Assembly (NCBI GenBank): GCA_045637525.1
Contig: JAZTZP010000153.1
Span: 1-59,909, forward strand
DNA: 59,909 nucleotides
Source of the DNA: JAZTZP01 sp045637525
GTDB taxonomy: Bacteria > Bacillota > Clostridia > UBA1381
Direction: 5' to 3'
The notes below the pieces were generated by a model. The model was not told the DNA's origin, ran no database searches, and was given only the letters and a program-made list of their open reading frames with translations. Below are positions 43,756-55,000 of the stretch, one piece after another. Position 1 is the first letter of the stretch; each line of letters begins with the position of its first letter. The position numbers and the translations under genes are program-made.

Positions 43756-46599
43756 ATGAAAATTAAAAAAATTTTAATATATTTCCTGATATCTGCTATG
43801 CTGATGTCTCTGTCGGCGCCGGTACTTGCCGAAGGAATGGAAAATGCAGGTATGGAGGAAATGGGAGAGAATACCGGATTTATTGAAGGTGAAGGTGAAA
43901 AGACTGAAGATTTATTTGAGTCTATTATAGATGCAAACGAATCTGAAATACCGGAAGTGGATATACAGGTCGGCGATGCCGGGGAAGAAAAAGCTCCGGA
44001 GCTTTCGAAAAATGAGGCTTTGTCCGTTTCTCTTATGACTGCACTTGGAGTTTTTGATAAAAATGTTGATTTAACACTTAACATTACAAGAGGACAGCTT
44101 GCTCATGCCATTTATGTTTTAAAGGACTGTGATATGGTTTCAACTTCAGCATCAGATACTTTTGCTGATATTGATGCAAGTACAATGTATGCAAATGAAA
44201 TCTCGGTTCTTTATGATATGGGTTATATAACCGGATACAAGGGACTGTACAGACCGGATGATAGTATAACTGCGGCAGAAATGGCGGCGGTTCTTATAAG
44301 AGCTTTAGGGCTTGAATTTGTTGTTGATAAAAAGGGAGGCTGGCCGGCAGGTTATATGACGGCGGCTGCTGTTTATGGATTGTTTGACGACGTGAAAATG
44401 ACAACCGACAAGACGATAACTACTCTTGAGGCGGCAGTAATACTTAAGAATCTTCTTAATGTCGAGCTTGGTAAAGAAGAATATACTACTGCCGGAATTG
44501 AAGGATATTACATGACTGCTGTGCTTGATATATACATGGTTGAGGGCGTTGTGACGGATAACGGTATTACTTCTCTTGACGGAAGTGAGTCCACTAAAAA
44601 CTCAATAAAGATTGGTTCAACAGCATATAATGCAAACGGAGTAAACTGTGAAGAGTATATAGGTAAAAAAGTGAAGCTCTATTACAAAGATTTGCAGGGC
44701 GACGACAGATATGTTCTTGCAGTTGAAGAATCCGAAAAACAGGAAATAATTCATATAAATTCGGAAGATGTCGATGGATTTTCTGACAGAACTTATACAT
44801 ACAGCGTAGAAAACAGAGTAAAAAAAGCAAGTCTTGCTATTGATTATAACATAGTATATAACGGAAGACTTGTAACAGACGGAACGAAGCTTAAAAATGA
44901 AAACTTTACTCCGGATGAAGGCTTTGTTGAGCTTATCGACTATGATGAGAATAACGAATATGACCTTGTTATAATTGAAGATTATGTCACATTTATAGTT
45001 GAAGCATATAATGCAGATACAAATATACTTCGCTCATCGGGAAATAAAATACCACCAATTGATTTTGAAAAAGCTGATATGGATATAAAGATTATGCTTG
45101 GTGCAGGCGGAAGCAAGATAGCCGTCGACTATAAAAATATTGCACACAACGGATATGTTTTATCTGTTGCACGAAGCTTTGATGAGAGAGCAGTTAAAAT
45201 TTATCTTGCTGAAGAAACTGTAACAGGCTTTGTAGGAAGCATGGATATGACAGATAAGACTGTTAATGTTGACGGAAAAGATTATGTTGCATCAAGATAT
45301 TTATCGGATTTTGTAACAGCAGGCGGAAGCTATAAGCTTAACGTAAATCACTATGGTCATATTATATGGGGAGAACGTGCGGAGCTTTCCGGAGAAAAGC
45401 TTGCATATGTTGAAAAAGCATATTTTGACAGTGATACAGAGAAGGCAACAGTAAGAATTTATACAGAAGATAATTCGTATTTAACTGCGATGGTAAGCGA
45501 TAAAGCTCTTATAGACAGGATGCGTTTTGATAATGCGGAAAAATATGCCGATGCGTTAAAAGGAGCAATAGGTTCACTTGCAATTTTCAGAATAAATGCA
45601 AACAACGAGGTTGTAAGTGTTGACACGAGTTATTTTAACCGTGATGGAGGAGAAGAGACGGATAATTCTTTAAATATACTTTATGAAAACAGCTCAGGAG
45701 CAGGATTTGATTTTAATACGCTTTCTTTCGGAGACATCTATCAGTCGAAATTCCCGACAGATTTTAACACAAAGGTATTTTGTGTTAAAGACCCGTATGA
45801 GCTTGGAAAAATTTATTGCTACACACTTTCAGATTTTAAGGCGAAATATGTTTCAAGTTCAGAAAGTGACATAGGAGATCTTGTACTCTACAATACAGAT
45901 TCTGACTCTATGCTTGGAACAGTAGCTCTTGTTAAGAGAGAGATTTTTGGTAAATCGGCAAAAATGGGTTCAAATATAGGTGCAATTGTTACTGATATCA
46001 GGAAAGCTGTAAACGATGACAATGAGCCGGAATACCTTCTGACGGTTGAATTTGATGGAACGGAGGAGGAATTGCGTTTAGAGAATGAAGCGATTTTCTT
46101 TAACACAACATCAGGCTCATATACTGCAGGAATTGAAAATCCTTATTCCATAGACTATGGTGACATAATCAAATGGGGAGCGGATGATGACGGAATGGTT
46201 GAAGCGGGAAATGTAGTTTTGGTATATGACTGTGACCGTGACTGGTTTAATAAAAACGTTTCCTATATGTCAGAGAAATACCGCTATGAAAAGCGCTGGC
46301 ATTATATATGGACATATGCTAAAGAAGGAGACCATATTATTTCGGTTAATCAGGCAGAAACTCCGGTTGAGAAGTTTTACAGCGGAGAAAAAGAGTTTAA
46401 GGATTTATATACATATGTAGATTACACCATGCCTTTAAACGGTCAGCCGGTGTCTATCTGGATATATGACAGGAGCACAAGAGAACTTCGTGAAGGCGAT
46501 ATGGGTGAGTTTGTAACATATAAAGATGCTGAACTCGATTGTTCGAAGTTTATAGCATTATACAGATCGGGACACAGATTATATATCAGCTACAAATAG
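43756..46599 (+). CDS. SLH-domain surface protein with long beta-rich tail (paralogue)
   Basis: 947-residue secreted protein, signal peptide ending VLAEG. An acidic, Glu-rich segment (about 27-75) replaces the CBM6-like domain of its relative at 172. Three degenerate SLH repeats follow (about 80-130, 135-190, 195-250; YRPDDSITAAEMAAVLIRAL is the clearest). The rest is beta-rich and collinear with the tail of the 1011-residue protein (shared patterns such as VEAYNADTN, VTGFVGSMDMTDKTVNVDGKDYVASRYL). GGAGG precedes ATG by 8 nt. It ends 10 nt before the first beta-helix gene, which may be translated with it. Role: probably surface scaffold or glycan capture. Confidence 0.75.
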   Translation: MKIKKILIYFLISAMLMSLSAPVLAEGMENAGMEEMGENTGFIEGEGEKTEDLFESIIDANESEIPEVDIQVGDAGEEKAPELSKNEALSVSLMTALGVFDKNVDLTLNITRGQLAHAIYVLKDCDMVSTSASDTFADIDASTMYANEISVLYDMGYITGYKGLYRPDDSITAAEMAAVLIRALGLEFVVDKKGGWPAGYMTAAAVYGLFDDVKMTTDKTITTLEAAVILKNLLNVELGKEEYTTAGIEGYYMTAVLDIYMVEGVVTDNGITSLDGSESTKNSIKIGSTAYNANGVNCEEYIGKKVKLYYKDLQGDDRYVLAVEESEKQEIIHINSEDVDGFSDRTYTYSVENRVKKASLAIDYNIVYNGRLVTDGTKLKNENFTPDEGFVELIDYDENNEYDLVIIEDYVTFIVEAYNADTNILRSSGNKIPPIDFEKADMDIKIMLGAGGSKIAVDYKNIAHNGYVLSVARSFDERAVKIYLAEETVTGFVGSMDMTDKTVNVDGKDYVASRYLSDFVTAGGSYKLNVNHYGHIIWGERAELSGEKLAYVEKAYFDSDTEKATVRIYTEDNSYLTAMVSDKALIDRMRFDNAEKYADALKGAIGSLAIFRINANNEVVSVDTSYFNRDGGEETDNSLNILYENSSGAGFDFNTLSFGDIYQSKFPTDFNTKVFCVKDPYELGKIYCYTLSDFKAKYVSSSESDIGDLVLYNTDSDSMLGTVALVKREIFGKSAKMGSNIGAIVTDIRKAVNDDNEPEYLLTVEFDGTEEELRLENEAIFFNTTSGSYTAGIENPYSIDYGDIIKWGADDDGMVEAGNVVLVYDCDRDWFNKNVSYMSEKYRYEKRWHYIWTYAKEGDHIISVNQAETPVEKFYSGEKEFKDLYTYVDYTMPLNGQPVSIWIYDRSTRELREGDMGEFVTYKDAELDCSKFIALYRSGHRLYISYK

Positions 46600-46609
46600 G
46601 GGGAAGGCG

Positions 46610-49600
46610 ATGAAAAAGAAATTTTTGATTAAAATCATAGCCGCAATTGCGGTTTGTGCTCTCCCGATAGCAAACGCTTATGCGGAAGGCTTTGCGGATA
46701 CGATTAACAATTTAGTTTATACGCTTGATGGTGTTGTAGATTATAATAATACAAATTCAAAGGAACGTTTTCATCAGAGAATGGATGAAATGCCGGATGA
46801 AATACGTGTTGTACTTCCGTTTGAGGTAACGGGTGAAAATTGTATTTTTGTATCAAATGACGGTTCGGATTCAAATGACGGAAGCTTTGAAAAACCCTTT
46901 AAAACCGTAAAACGAGCACTTAAATGGGTTGAAAACATAGATGCGGCAGTCAGAAAAAAAGGCATGGTAATATATCTTCGTGAGGGAACATATACCATTA
47001 CCGAAGCACTTAAAATGAACGGAAAGCATTCGGGAGCATATGATGCACCGCTGTATATCAGTGCATATAACGGCGAAAATGTTACTTTTACAAGCTCAAC
47101 AGCTATTCCGGCCGCAGATTTTAAACCGGTGTCGGACGAGGCGATAAAGTCAAGATTTTATCCGGAAGCAAGGGAAAGCATAGTAGAAGTAGATTTGAAG
47201 GATTATGGTATAACGGATTACGGAACACTTTTTTCACAGGAGAGAGATTATATGACACAAACAGTAGATCCTGTTTTGTTTTGCGATAATGAAAAAATGA
47301 CTTTAGCGCGTTATCCGAATAATAATTTGCTCAGAGTAGGTGAAAGAGTGGATGACCCGGCGGTTCATGAGGCACAGCCGGATGGTGAGAAGAGCTTTGA
47401 GTGGAAGATGGCAGACGACAGAGCACTCAATTGGGCAACGCTTGATGATACCAGAGTATTTGCATATTTTGCATATAACTATATTCCGGAATATAAAAGA
47501 ATTTTAGCAATAGACAGAGATAATCTTACTGCAACGGTTCGGGGACAGTTCGGTACTGTCAATCAGAGAGTTTTCAGAACTACTGCCGAAAATACATATT
47601 ATTTCTATAATGTTCTTGAAGAGTTAGATACTGAAGGAGAATGGTATTTAGACAGAAAAACAGGCAAATTGTATATGTTTATGCCTTCATACTGCAGTGA
47701 AGATTCGGTATTTTATCTTTCAATAAAGGATAATAATATATTTGACGGCAATGATATGAACAATGTTGTATTTAACGGCATTGAATTTAAGAATATCGTT
47801 TCAAAAGCAATTAATGTTACATACGGCGACTATATTGTTGTTCAGAATTGCAGATTCATAAACTGTTCAGCAGGTGCGGCATATCTTGATTACTGTACAA
47901 ACAGCGGTGTTACGACTTGCTATTTTCTTGGGTGCCCCGGAAATGCCGTAAGTATGATTCAGGAGCGTTATGAAGATCCTTATGTTTATGATCTTGTTCC
48001 GAGAAACAATTTTGTTCAGAATTGTTTTATAGAGGGAGGAAGAGATACTTACAGCAAAATAATGGTTCGTGCAAACGGAGCTGTTATATCTCATAATTCA
48101 GCGATTGATTCAACACACGGCCATTTTACAGGAGACGGAATAAACTGGTATCTTGAGTATAATGAAAGTGCCGGCGGCGACAAAATCCAGAATGACGGAG
48201 CGCCGTATTATACAGGCGGTTCTGCAGGCGATTATATTATAGCAAGATATAATTATCTGCATCATCCGTCCGATAAGCCTGAATATGGTCGCGGATTGTA
48301 CTTTGATGAGGGTGGTTCGTATTTTCTTGCTTACGGAAATGTGCTTCACGGCGGTGATTACGGATCGTTTGCACATAACGGAAAATTTGGTTCGTGGTAC
48401 AATAATATATTTTTAGAAAACAGGAAAGCTGCAGCAACGAGTGCAAACTACTTCAGTAATTACTTAAAACACAGAGAACGAGCTTTCTATACGCATGAAT
48501 CATCATGGTACTGCATGGCAAACAGGTATGCAATAGATCCTACCGTGTACAGATGGATTAAAACATTCCCTGAGCATCAGCCGTATTTTGAAAATATATA
48601 TGCATATCATGATTTTATAAATAATAATCCGACAGATGAAATGGGTGAGGTTGAAAAGTGGCTTTTGGAAGCAAATTACTTCTATTTAGCGAATAATCTG
48701 CATCTCGGCGGCGGACATGAAATTGCTACAACTTCAAGAGACACAATAATCAACGAAAATAATTATGAAGTTAAAAAAGAAGATTTCGCTGATTATGATA
48801 ATGCCGATTTTACAGTTATAAATCCGGAATTACTTGATAAGATGCCGGGATTTGAACAAATTCCTATGAAAAAAATAGGAATTATTAAAGATTGTGATAT
48901 GTGGCGAAATCTTAAAATGGGTGAATTTAAAGATCCCATGTTTCCTAAAAAAGAATATGAAAAGCGTGTATCACCTGCTGACGTTAACTTTGAATGGCTG
49001 AAAGTTACGGGAGCAAGCTTTTACAGGCTCATAATTGCAGAGGATGAAAATTTTGAAACAGTAGTTTATGATACTGTACTTCCTCAGCCATATGCCACGG
49101 TTGATTTACAGCCTGATAAGCATTATTTTTATAAAATTATAGCTCAGTCAAAGGCTATGTGCTTTAACTTTGAAGAAGTTGAAAGTGAAATTTACGATTT
49201 CTACACAATGACAACCGAAGAAGCAAATAAGGTTTCTCGTGCAGAAAAGAAAGAACTTCGCATAAGACTTTTAAAAGCTCAGGAAATATGTAATGCTATT
49301 GTTGAAGGAACTGAACCTAATCAGTATCCTGAAGGTACTAAGCTCGAGTTCCAGGCGTATATTAACAATGCAACAGCATATATGGAAAAAACTAATGTTC
49401 AGGGATATATTGATGATAAGCTTGTCGAGCTTAACAGAAAAATATTCGATGTTCAAAAGACTGTTGTTCCGGGAACTGTTGTTCAGATTGATACAAATGC
49501 AGATAAGTGGGAAAAACTTGTCAGTTCGACAGTTGCAGGTGGTCAGGATAAGGCGATAGAGCTTGTAAATGATGAATCCGGAAATCTTGTTTTAAATACA

Positions 49601-50107
49601 CTTATGGACAGAAATGTTTTCGTAAGAAATAAACAGGTAATACCATACGGTTCTTTTGCCACAATAAAGATTAAGCCTGATTCGCTGGAAAGCTGGCATT
49701 TGTTTGCAGGTCTTGCATTTGAAAAAGCATCAAACGGACTGTCTTCAAATGATTTGTACAGTATTATTCTTTCAAAAGATTCGAATACAAATTATTCAAT
49801 TGAATTGCAGAAGTATAAAAACGAAGCCGGACAAACAGAATTCCTGACTTTAGTAAATGACGGAATCATAAAGCCGGGTGAGTGGAATGATGTGGCAATA
49901 GGTACAATCCCGTGTGAGGATGGTACAAGATTTGTAGCAATTGCAAACGGCAAAATTTTATACGATTATTTTGACAGCTTTGATAACGGTTGTTATTACA
50001 CAGAGAGTTATTTTACAGTTCATCGAAGTGTAGAAAATAACAAGTCGGAATTTGCAAAGAGCGACATGACTTATGAAGAGATTATATCTGTTATAAATGG
50101 CGGATAA
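46610..50107 (+). CDS. Secreted parallel beta-helix protein (GH141-like), multidomain
   Basis: 1165 residues with signal peptide (IANAYA). Residues about 78-145 carry the typical entry to pectate-lyase-like helices: FVSNDGSDSNDGSFEKPFKT and VIYLREGTYTI. An insert with LFCDNEKMTLARYPNN (about 222-240) is as in GH141-type enzymes. The right-handed helix continues to about 680 (NDMNNVVFNGIEFKN, GAVISHNSAIDSTHGH). Then come an Fn3-like domain (about 785-870), a FIVAR-like helical segment (about 880-955) and a C-terminal LamG-like domain. GH141 includes fucosidase and xylanase activities, so a glycosidase is likely, but catalytic residues cannot be assigned by eye. Its ribosome site GGGGGAAGG overlaps the upstream stop region. 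Confidence 0.72.
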   Translation: MKKKFLIKIIAAIAVCALPIANAYAEGFADTINNLVYTLDGVVDYNNTNSKERFHQRMDEMPDEIRVVLPFEVTGENCIFVSNDGSDSNDGSFEKPFKTVKRALKWVENIDAAVRKKGMVIYLREGTYTITEALKMNGKHSGAYDAPLYISAYNGENVTFTSSTAIPAADFKPVSDEAIKSRFYPEARESIVEVDLKDYGITDYGTLFSQERDYMTQTVDPVLFCDNEKMTLARYPNNNLLRVGERVDDPAVHEAQPDGEKSFEWKMADDRALNWATLDDTRVFAYFAYNYIPEYKRILAIDRDNLTATVRGQFGTVNQRVFRTTAENTYYFYNVLEELDTEGEWYLDRKTGKLYMFMPSYCSEDSVFYLSIKDNNIFDGNDMNNVVFNGIEFKNIVSKAINVTYGDYIVVQNCRFINCSAGAAYLDYCTNSGVTTCYFLGCPGNAVSMIQERYEDPYVYDLVPRNNFVQNCFIEGGRDTYSKIMVRANGAVISHNSAIDSTHGHFTGDGINWYLEYNESAGGDKIQNDGAPYYTGGSAGDYIIARYNYLHHPSDKPEYGRGLYFDEGGSYFLAYGNVLHGGDYGSFAHNGKFGSWYNNIFLENRKAAATSANYFSNYLKHRERAFYTHESSWYCMANRYAIDPTVYRWIKTFPEHQPYFENIYAYHDFINNNPTDEMGEVEKWLLEANYFYLANNLHLGGGHEIATTSRDTIINENNYEVKKEDFADYDNADFTVINPELLDKMPGFEQIPMKKIGIIKDCDMWRNLKMGEFKDPMFPKKEYEKRVSPADVNFEWLKVTGASFYRLIIAEDENFETVVYDTVLPQPYATVDLQPDKHYFYKIIAQSKAMCFNFEEVESEIYDFYTMTTEEANKVSRAEKKELRIRLLKAQEICNAIVEGTEPNQYPEGTKLEFQAYINNATAYMEKTNVQGYIDDKLVELNRKIFDVQKTVVPGTVVQIDTNADKWEKLVSSTVAGGQDKAIELVNDESGNLVLNTLMDRNVFVRNKQVIPYGSFATIKIKPDSLESWHLFAGLAFEKASNGLSSNDLYSIILSKDSNTNYSIELQKYKNEAGQTEFLTLVNDGIIKPGEWNDVAIGTIPCEDGTRFVAIANGKILYDYFDSFDNGCYYTESYFTVHRSVENNKSEFAKSDMTYEEIISVINGG

Positions 50108-50194
50108 TACTTTGTTTTAATATCATGCAACCGGATTTATTTACAGCACAGCCTGCATCAGTACTGTATAAAGATCCGGATGCTTGATATAAGC

Positions 50195-50233
50195 AAATAC
50201 TGTGAAATGAAATTATATCGTTTCACAGTATTT
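50195..50233. other. Long palindrome between beta-helix gene and sensor kinase
   Basis: AAATACTGTGAAA (50195-50207) and TTTCACAGTATTT (50221-50233) form a perfect 13-bp inverted repeat with a 13-nt loop. The region 50108-50264 has no gene. With no clean T tract it is a weak terminator or an operator; the TGTGA/TCACA cores echo the site before pyrC but with wider spacing. Confidence 0.5.
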
Positions 50234-50264
50234 GTAATTTCTGTCTATATGGGAGATGGTTAAG

Positions 50265-52034
50265 ATGTTTGAATTTAAAACGGTTATGAATAATATAAAA
50301 AACCTTGAGTGGAAAAAATATTTTTATAAAAATCTTTTGATTTGCTCACTCGTAATTTTTTTTGTGTTTTCCATAATTACAATAACACTAACCGGCGGAT
50401 ACAGACGAGCTGTTAACAACGAAATGAACCGATATTGCATGGGAGTGGTATTTAATATAAAAGATAAGATTAATAAAGTCTTTGACATCTTATCAGAAAG
50501 TTACAGCGAATTTTTAGGCACATATAACGATGATGTAAGGATAATGGCATATTCCGGTGATATTACGACAGGGAGCGGAGTAAAATCCGTTAAAAGTATA
50601 AAAAATGTTATAGACAGATACAGCTCAAATCCCGGATATGTTGACAGTATATACTTTTATTTTCCGAAAAGCGGATATATAATATCAAACAGCACTCAGT
50701 TTTCGGGAAACTTCAGAAGTAAATTTCACGATGCAATGTGGATAGATGACTATGAAAAAAACGGAAAATCCGTAAATGTAAGAACGGTAAAGCGACGTGG
50801 GATGAATAAATCATATCTTACATTTATTAAATCTCTCAATATAGGTGGGGACAATCTTATAGCTTATAACATAGATATTGAAAGCTTTTTAAATTCTGTA
50901 AATGAGAAATTACGTGAGTTTTACATTATAGATAACTGTAATAATATAATCTATGCCCAGGATACGGACTTAATCGGAAAAACTCTTGAAGATGCCGGAG
51001 AGACGGGTGAAAAAATAGGATTGGCTGTAAAGGATGAGTCTGATATGGTTGAGAGTCGGGATAACATAATACTTATGTCAACATCCGCCGGTATTGATGA
51101 TTATAAAATTGTAGTCGGTATAGATTCAACAGAGCATGATAATCAGATGAAAAAAATAAAGCTGATGATGGTGTTTATTATGTTATTATCTGTACTTATT
51201 ACAGTAGTGCTTGCGTTTTTTATAGTATCTGAGTTTTATAATAATATTTTAGACCTTGTCCTTGTTATTGAGGGGAAGGAGCGGAAAAACGAAAGAAGCT
51301 TTCATGAAGTAAAGTTCATCAAGAATAAAATACTTACTATGCTTGATAAAAACTCAAAAATAGAAAATGAACTTGCAAACAGAATTGAGCTTGTAAGCAA
51401 AACAAAAATAGAAGCAATGCAAAGTCAGCTTAATTCACATTTTTTATATAATACACTAAATCTTATAAGCGCAATTGACATATTAGAACACAAGCGCGAT
51501 ACAAATACGATTAAAGCGATAACAGAGCTTTCGGCAATTTTACGTTATGCCATGAACCGTGACAGCTATACTGCCCCGCTTCGTGAAGAGCTTATATTTA
51601 TAAACAAATATCTTGAAATTCAAAGGATGAGATACAGAGATAAATTTGAATACATTGAAGAAATTGATGATAGCCTTATGAATGTAAGCATAATAAAAAT
51701 GATAATTCAGCCTTTAGTTGAAAATGCAATTTTTCACGGGATCGTACCAAGCGGCAGAAAATGCACGTTAACGCTTAAAATTGATGCCGATGGTGATATG
51801 CTTAAAATCCGGGTTATAGACGACGGTGTAGGGATTTCGGACGAAAAAGTAAAAGAGCTTCGGGCAAAGTTTGCCGAGGGCATAGTTTCGAGCACGCAAA
51901 CTCACGGTCTTCTAAGCGTAAATCAAAGATGTATGCTTTTCTATGGAGAGGAATACGGATGCGAAGTTGAAAGTAGAGATGGGAAAACAATCATAACGGT
52001 TAAGCATCCGGTTTTAAATGATAAAACAGCATAA
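50265..52034 (+). CDS. YesM-type sensor histidine kinase
   Basis: 589-residue membrane kinase. An ATG at 50256 abuts the GGGAG site; ATG 50265 has 9-nt spacing and is preferred. Membrane helices lie at about 20-45 and 298-325, bracketing an extracellular sensor domain of about 250 residues (dCache-like). The cytoplasmic part has the His-kinase motif QSQLNSHFLYNTLNLI (phospho-acceptor His) and an ATP-binding domain with PLVENAIFHGI (N box) and IDDGVGISDEKV (G box). It should phosphorylate the YesN-type regulator encoded at 28365-29894 on the other side of the locus, sensing an extracellular glycan or binding-protein state. It sits between the two beta-helix genes. Confidence 0.88.
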   Translation: MFEFKTVMNNIKNLEWKKYFYKNLLICSLVIFFVFSIITITLTGGYRRAVNNEMNRYCMGVVFNIKDKINKVFDILSESYSEFLGTYNDDVRIMAYSGDITTGSGVKSVKSIKNVIDRYSSNPGYVDSIYFYFPKSGYIISNSTQFSGNFRSKFHDAMWIDDYEKNGKSVNVRTVKRRGMNKSYLTFIKSLNIGGDNLIAYNIDIESFLNSVNEKLREFYIIDNCNNIIYAQDTDLIGKTLEDAGETGEKIGLAVKDESDMVESRDNIILMSTSAGIDDYKIVVGIDSTEHDNQMKKIKLMMVFIMLLSVLITVVLAFFIVSEFYNNILDLVLVIEGKERKNERSFHEVKFIKNKILTMLDKNSKIENELANRIELVSKTKIEAMQSQLNSHFLYNTLNLISAIDILEHKRDTNTIKAITELSAILRYAMNRDSYTAPLREELIFINKYLEIQRMRYRDKFEYIEEIDDSLMNVSIIKMIIQPLVENAIFHGIVPSGRKCTLTLKIDADGDMLKIRVIDDGVGISDEKVKELRAKFAEGIVSSTQTHGLLSVNQRCMLFYGEEYGCEVESRDGKTIITVKHPVLNDKTA

Positions 52035-52055
52035 AGAAAGAGAGGATAAATAAAA

Positions 52056-55000
52056 ATGAGTAATAAATTTAAAAAAATGAATTTTGCATCGCTGTTAAGT
52101 TCGTTTGTGCTGTTGATTAACATATGTGTTCCGCAAAGCATTTATGCAAGCAGTACCGAGCTTGTGGATATTAATTTCGGAGAATTATTAAAACTTCAGG
52201 AACAAAACGGTTATGCACCTTTTGCAGGGACAAATATGCTTGAAAACTTCTATCAGGCAAAAGCAGAGCTTCCGGCGGAAGTTCCGGTGCTCAGCCCGTT
52301 TGAAGCGGTTGGAACGAATATTTATTTTGTTTCCGTTGACGGTGATGATACAGGAGCCGGATCGGAGGATTCACCTCTAAAAACAATCGAAGAGGCGTTA
52401 AATAGAGTTTCTGAACAAAAGGGAAACAGCATAATATACCTTAGAGAAGGCGAATACGATGTTTCAGATACAATAGATATTACTTCTTCTCATGCAAATG
52501 ATGATTATTCTTTGTTTATCGGAGCTTATTCTGATGAAGAGGTTGTATTTTGTGCTGAAGAAAATATAGCACTGAGTCTTGCAAAAAAAGTTACTCCTGA
52601 AAACACAAAATTGGTTACATATGAGAGAATAAACGAAAATGCTCTCGGAAATCTATATTACATCGGTTACGATGATATCGGTCTTGATAAAATACCATAT
52701 GAAACAGCATTTAATTTAGGTGATATGCCGCTTTATGTGTCAAGATACCCGAATCAGGGAACAGATACCGTAGTAAATGTAATAAAAGACGGATCATTTA
52801 AAAACGGAGAAGGTTTTATCAGAACAGGACTTCCTATGGAGTGGAAGCCGGGAGATATGCATCCTTTCACATGGAAGGATACGAAAAACATTCATATTTT
52901 CGGAAGAGTTGCAAATGAGTGGTCTTTTACAGACGGTATTGTCTGGTTTGATAAAGCAAAAAAGACCGTTAAAACAACAAGCGCAATTACGCCTAACTAT
53001 TCCCCGATAACAACAAATTTCTGGAGCTCAATACCGAGTACATATTATTACACAAATATTTTCGAGGAACTCGATACCTTCGGTGAGTGGTTTGCCGATG
53101 ACACGGAACAGCGTTTTTATTTGTATCTGCCCGAAGACTTTAATTTTGAAGACAAGGTAATAAATTATACAAAGTACGACGGATATGTTTTTAATATGGA
53201 CGGATGCAGTAATGTTGTAATAGATAATATCGGTATAAAGCACGCAAACGGCGGGTTTGATATCAAAAACAGTGAAAGAGTAGTTCTTCAGAATATGAAA
53301 GTGAATGATATTGAGAATATTGCCGTAAATATGTATAATACTGAAAAATGCGGAATACTGAATTCTGATATAAGAGATGTCGGGGGCGCGCATACCGTTG
53401 AGATATCACAGTCGGCGGAAAGGAATTCCGAACTCGTACCAAGACGTAATTTTATACAAAATACATATATAGGAAATGTTTCAACAGCGCTTAAGCTGTC
53501 AGGCTCAACAGGAAATATAATATCACACAATCTTATTGAAAATACCTCCTATTCAGCGATAATATTAAATGGCGCAGAGAACATTGTTGAATACAATGAA
53601 TTTTCCGGAGTTGTAAATAAGATTACGGATAACGGCGGAATTTATGTCGGAGGGGATATAAATAACCGTGCAAATACAATAAGATATAATTATTTTCATG
53701 ATTCACTACCGGATAAGAAAAACGGCCGTGCAATATATAACGATGACTGTTCGGACATGAGCTGGAACTATGGAAATGTAATCAGAAATTTCAGCTACGG
53801 ACTTTTCCAGCACAGCGGTGACGACCATGTTATAATGGATAACGTTGTTATTGATGCAAGTACATATATAAGAAACAGCGCTGATTATGCAACACAGAAG
53901 ACTCTTATGGAAAACTACTTTTTCAGTAATGAACCGCAATTTTTGGACGGATACAAAAATAATAATATTGCAAACAGCGACACCTGGCAAACGAGATACA
54001 GAGGTATTTTAAATAAAAAATATAATCAGGTACTTGAAGCAAGAGGATTTTATAAAAAAGATCCTGCCGGTTCGTATGAAAAGATATATAATGTAGTAAC
54101 AGGAAAGAAAAAAGCATCCGATTACAGTAATTCCGAAGAAGTTCAGAAAATGTGCGATTTGGTTGCGGATACAGGTTGCTATTACACAGGAAACAGATAT
54201 ATAGTTCCGCTGATAGGCGGATACAGTAACGGCTACGGACCGTCTGACTGCGGACTCTATAATGTTTGTGAGCCGAATAACAACGGTAAGCCGAAAGTTT
54301 CGTATTTGTCATCAATATTCGGAGGTTCAATTGAAAGTGAAATAGCTAATCTTGTAGCAAATATGGGACTTGTTTCGTTAAATAACCACAATACGGAAAA
54401 ACCGGTTATTTATATGGAACCTAAAAAAGAAATTTTAAAGGAAGAATTTACCGGAATAGGATGGAGCGAAACTTCAAACGGAAGCTACTATACATTTGAA
54501 ATTTCGGACAGCAGCAGCTTTAAAAATATTTTAATAAGCTATAATACATCTTCAAATGAGTATCCCGTCTATACATATTCATACGATTCGAAGACAGGAA
54601 CTAATGTTAAAAACAAAACGAATAACTATGAATTTACGGTTGATAAGCCGTACTTTGCGAGAGTTAAGTGTGTAAGCCTTGCAAATTGTATCGACAGCGA
54701 AAATATTTATTCAGAGCCTGTTGAGTTTATTCTCAGAAACAACATAGAAAATACAAATAGCGGTGATTCAAAAGTAAACAGTTATTTCGGAAATACGAGT
54801 CTTAAAATTAAGCTTGAAGGAATGCTTCCCGATTATCTTATAAATGAGAGCGACAAACAAATTACGCTTATGATGGTTGATAAGGCGGATAACGGGTCGG
54901 GAACTGACGTGATAAAGCACATTGCTCAGATAAATCCGGAAGAAGACGGAAGCTTCTCTTATACATTCGGAGCGGATGTAACAAGTACGACAAGAATAAA

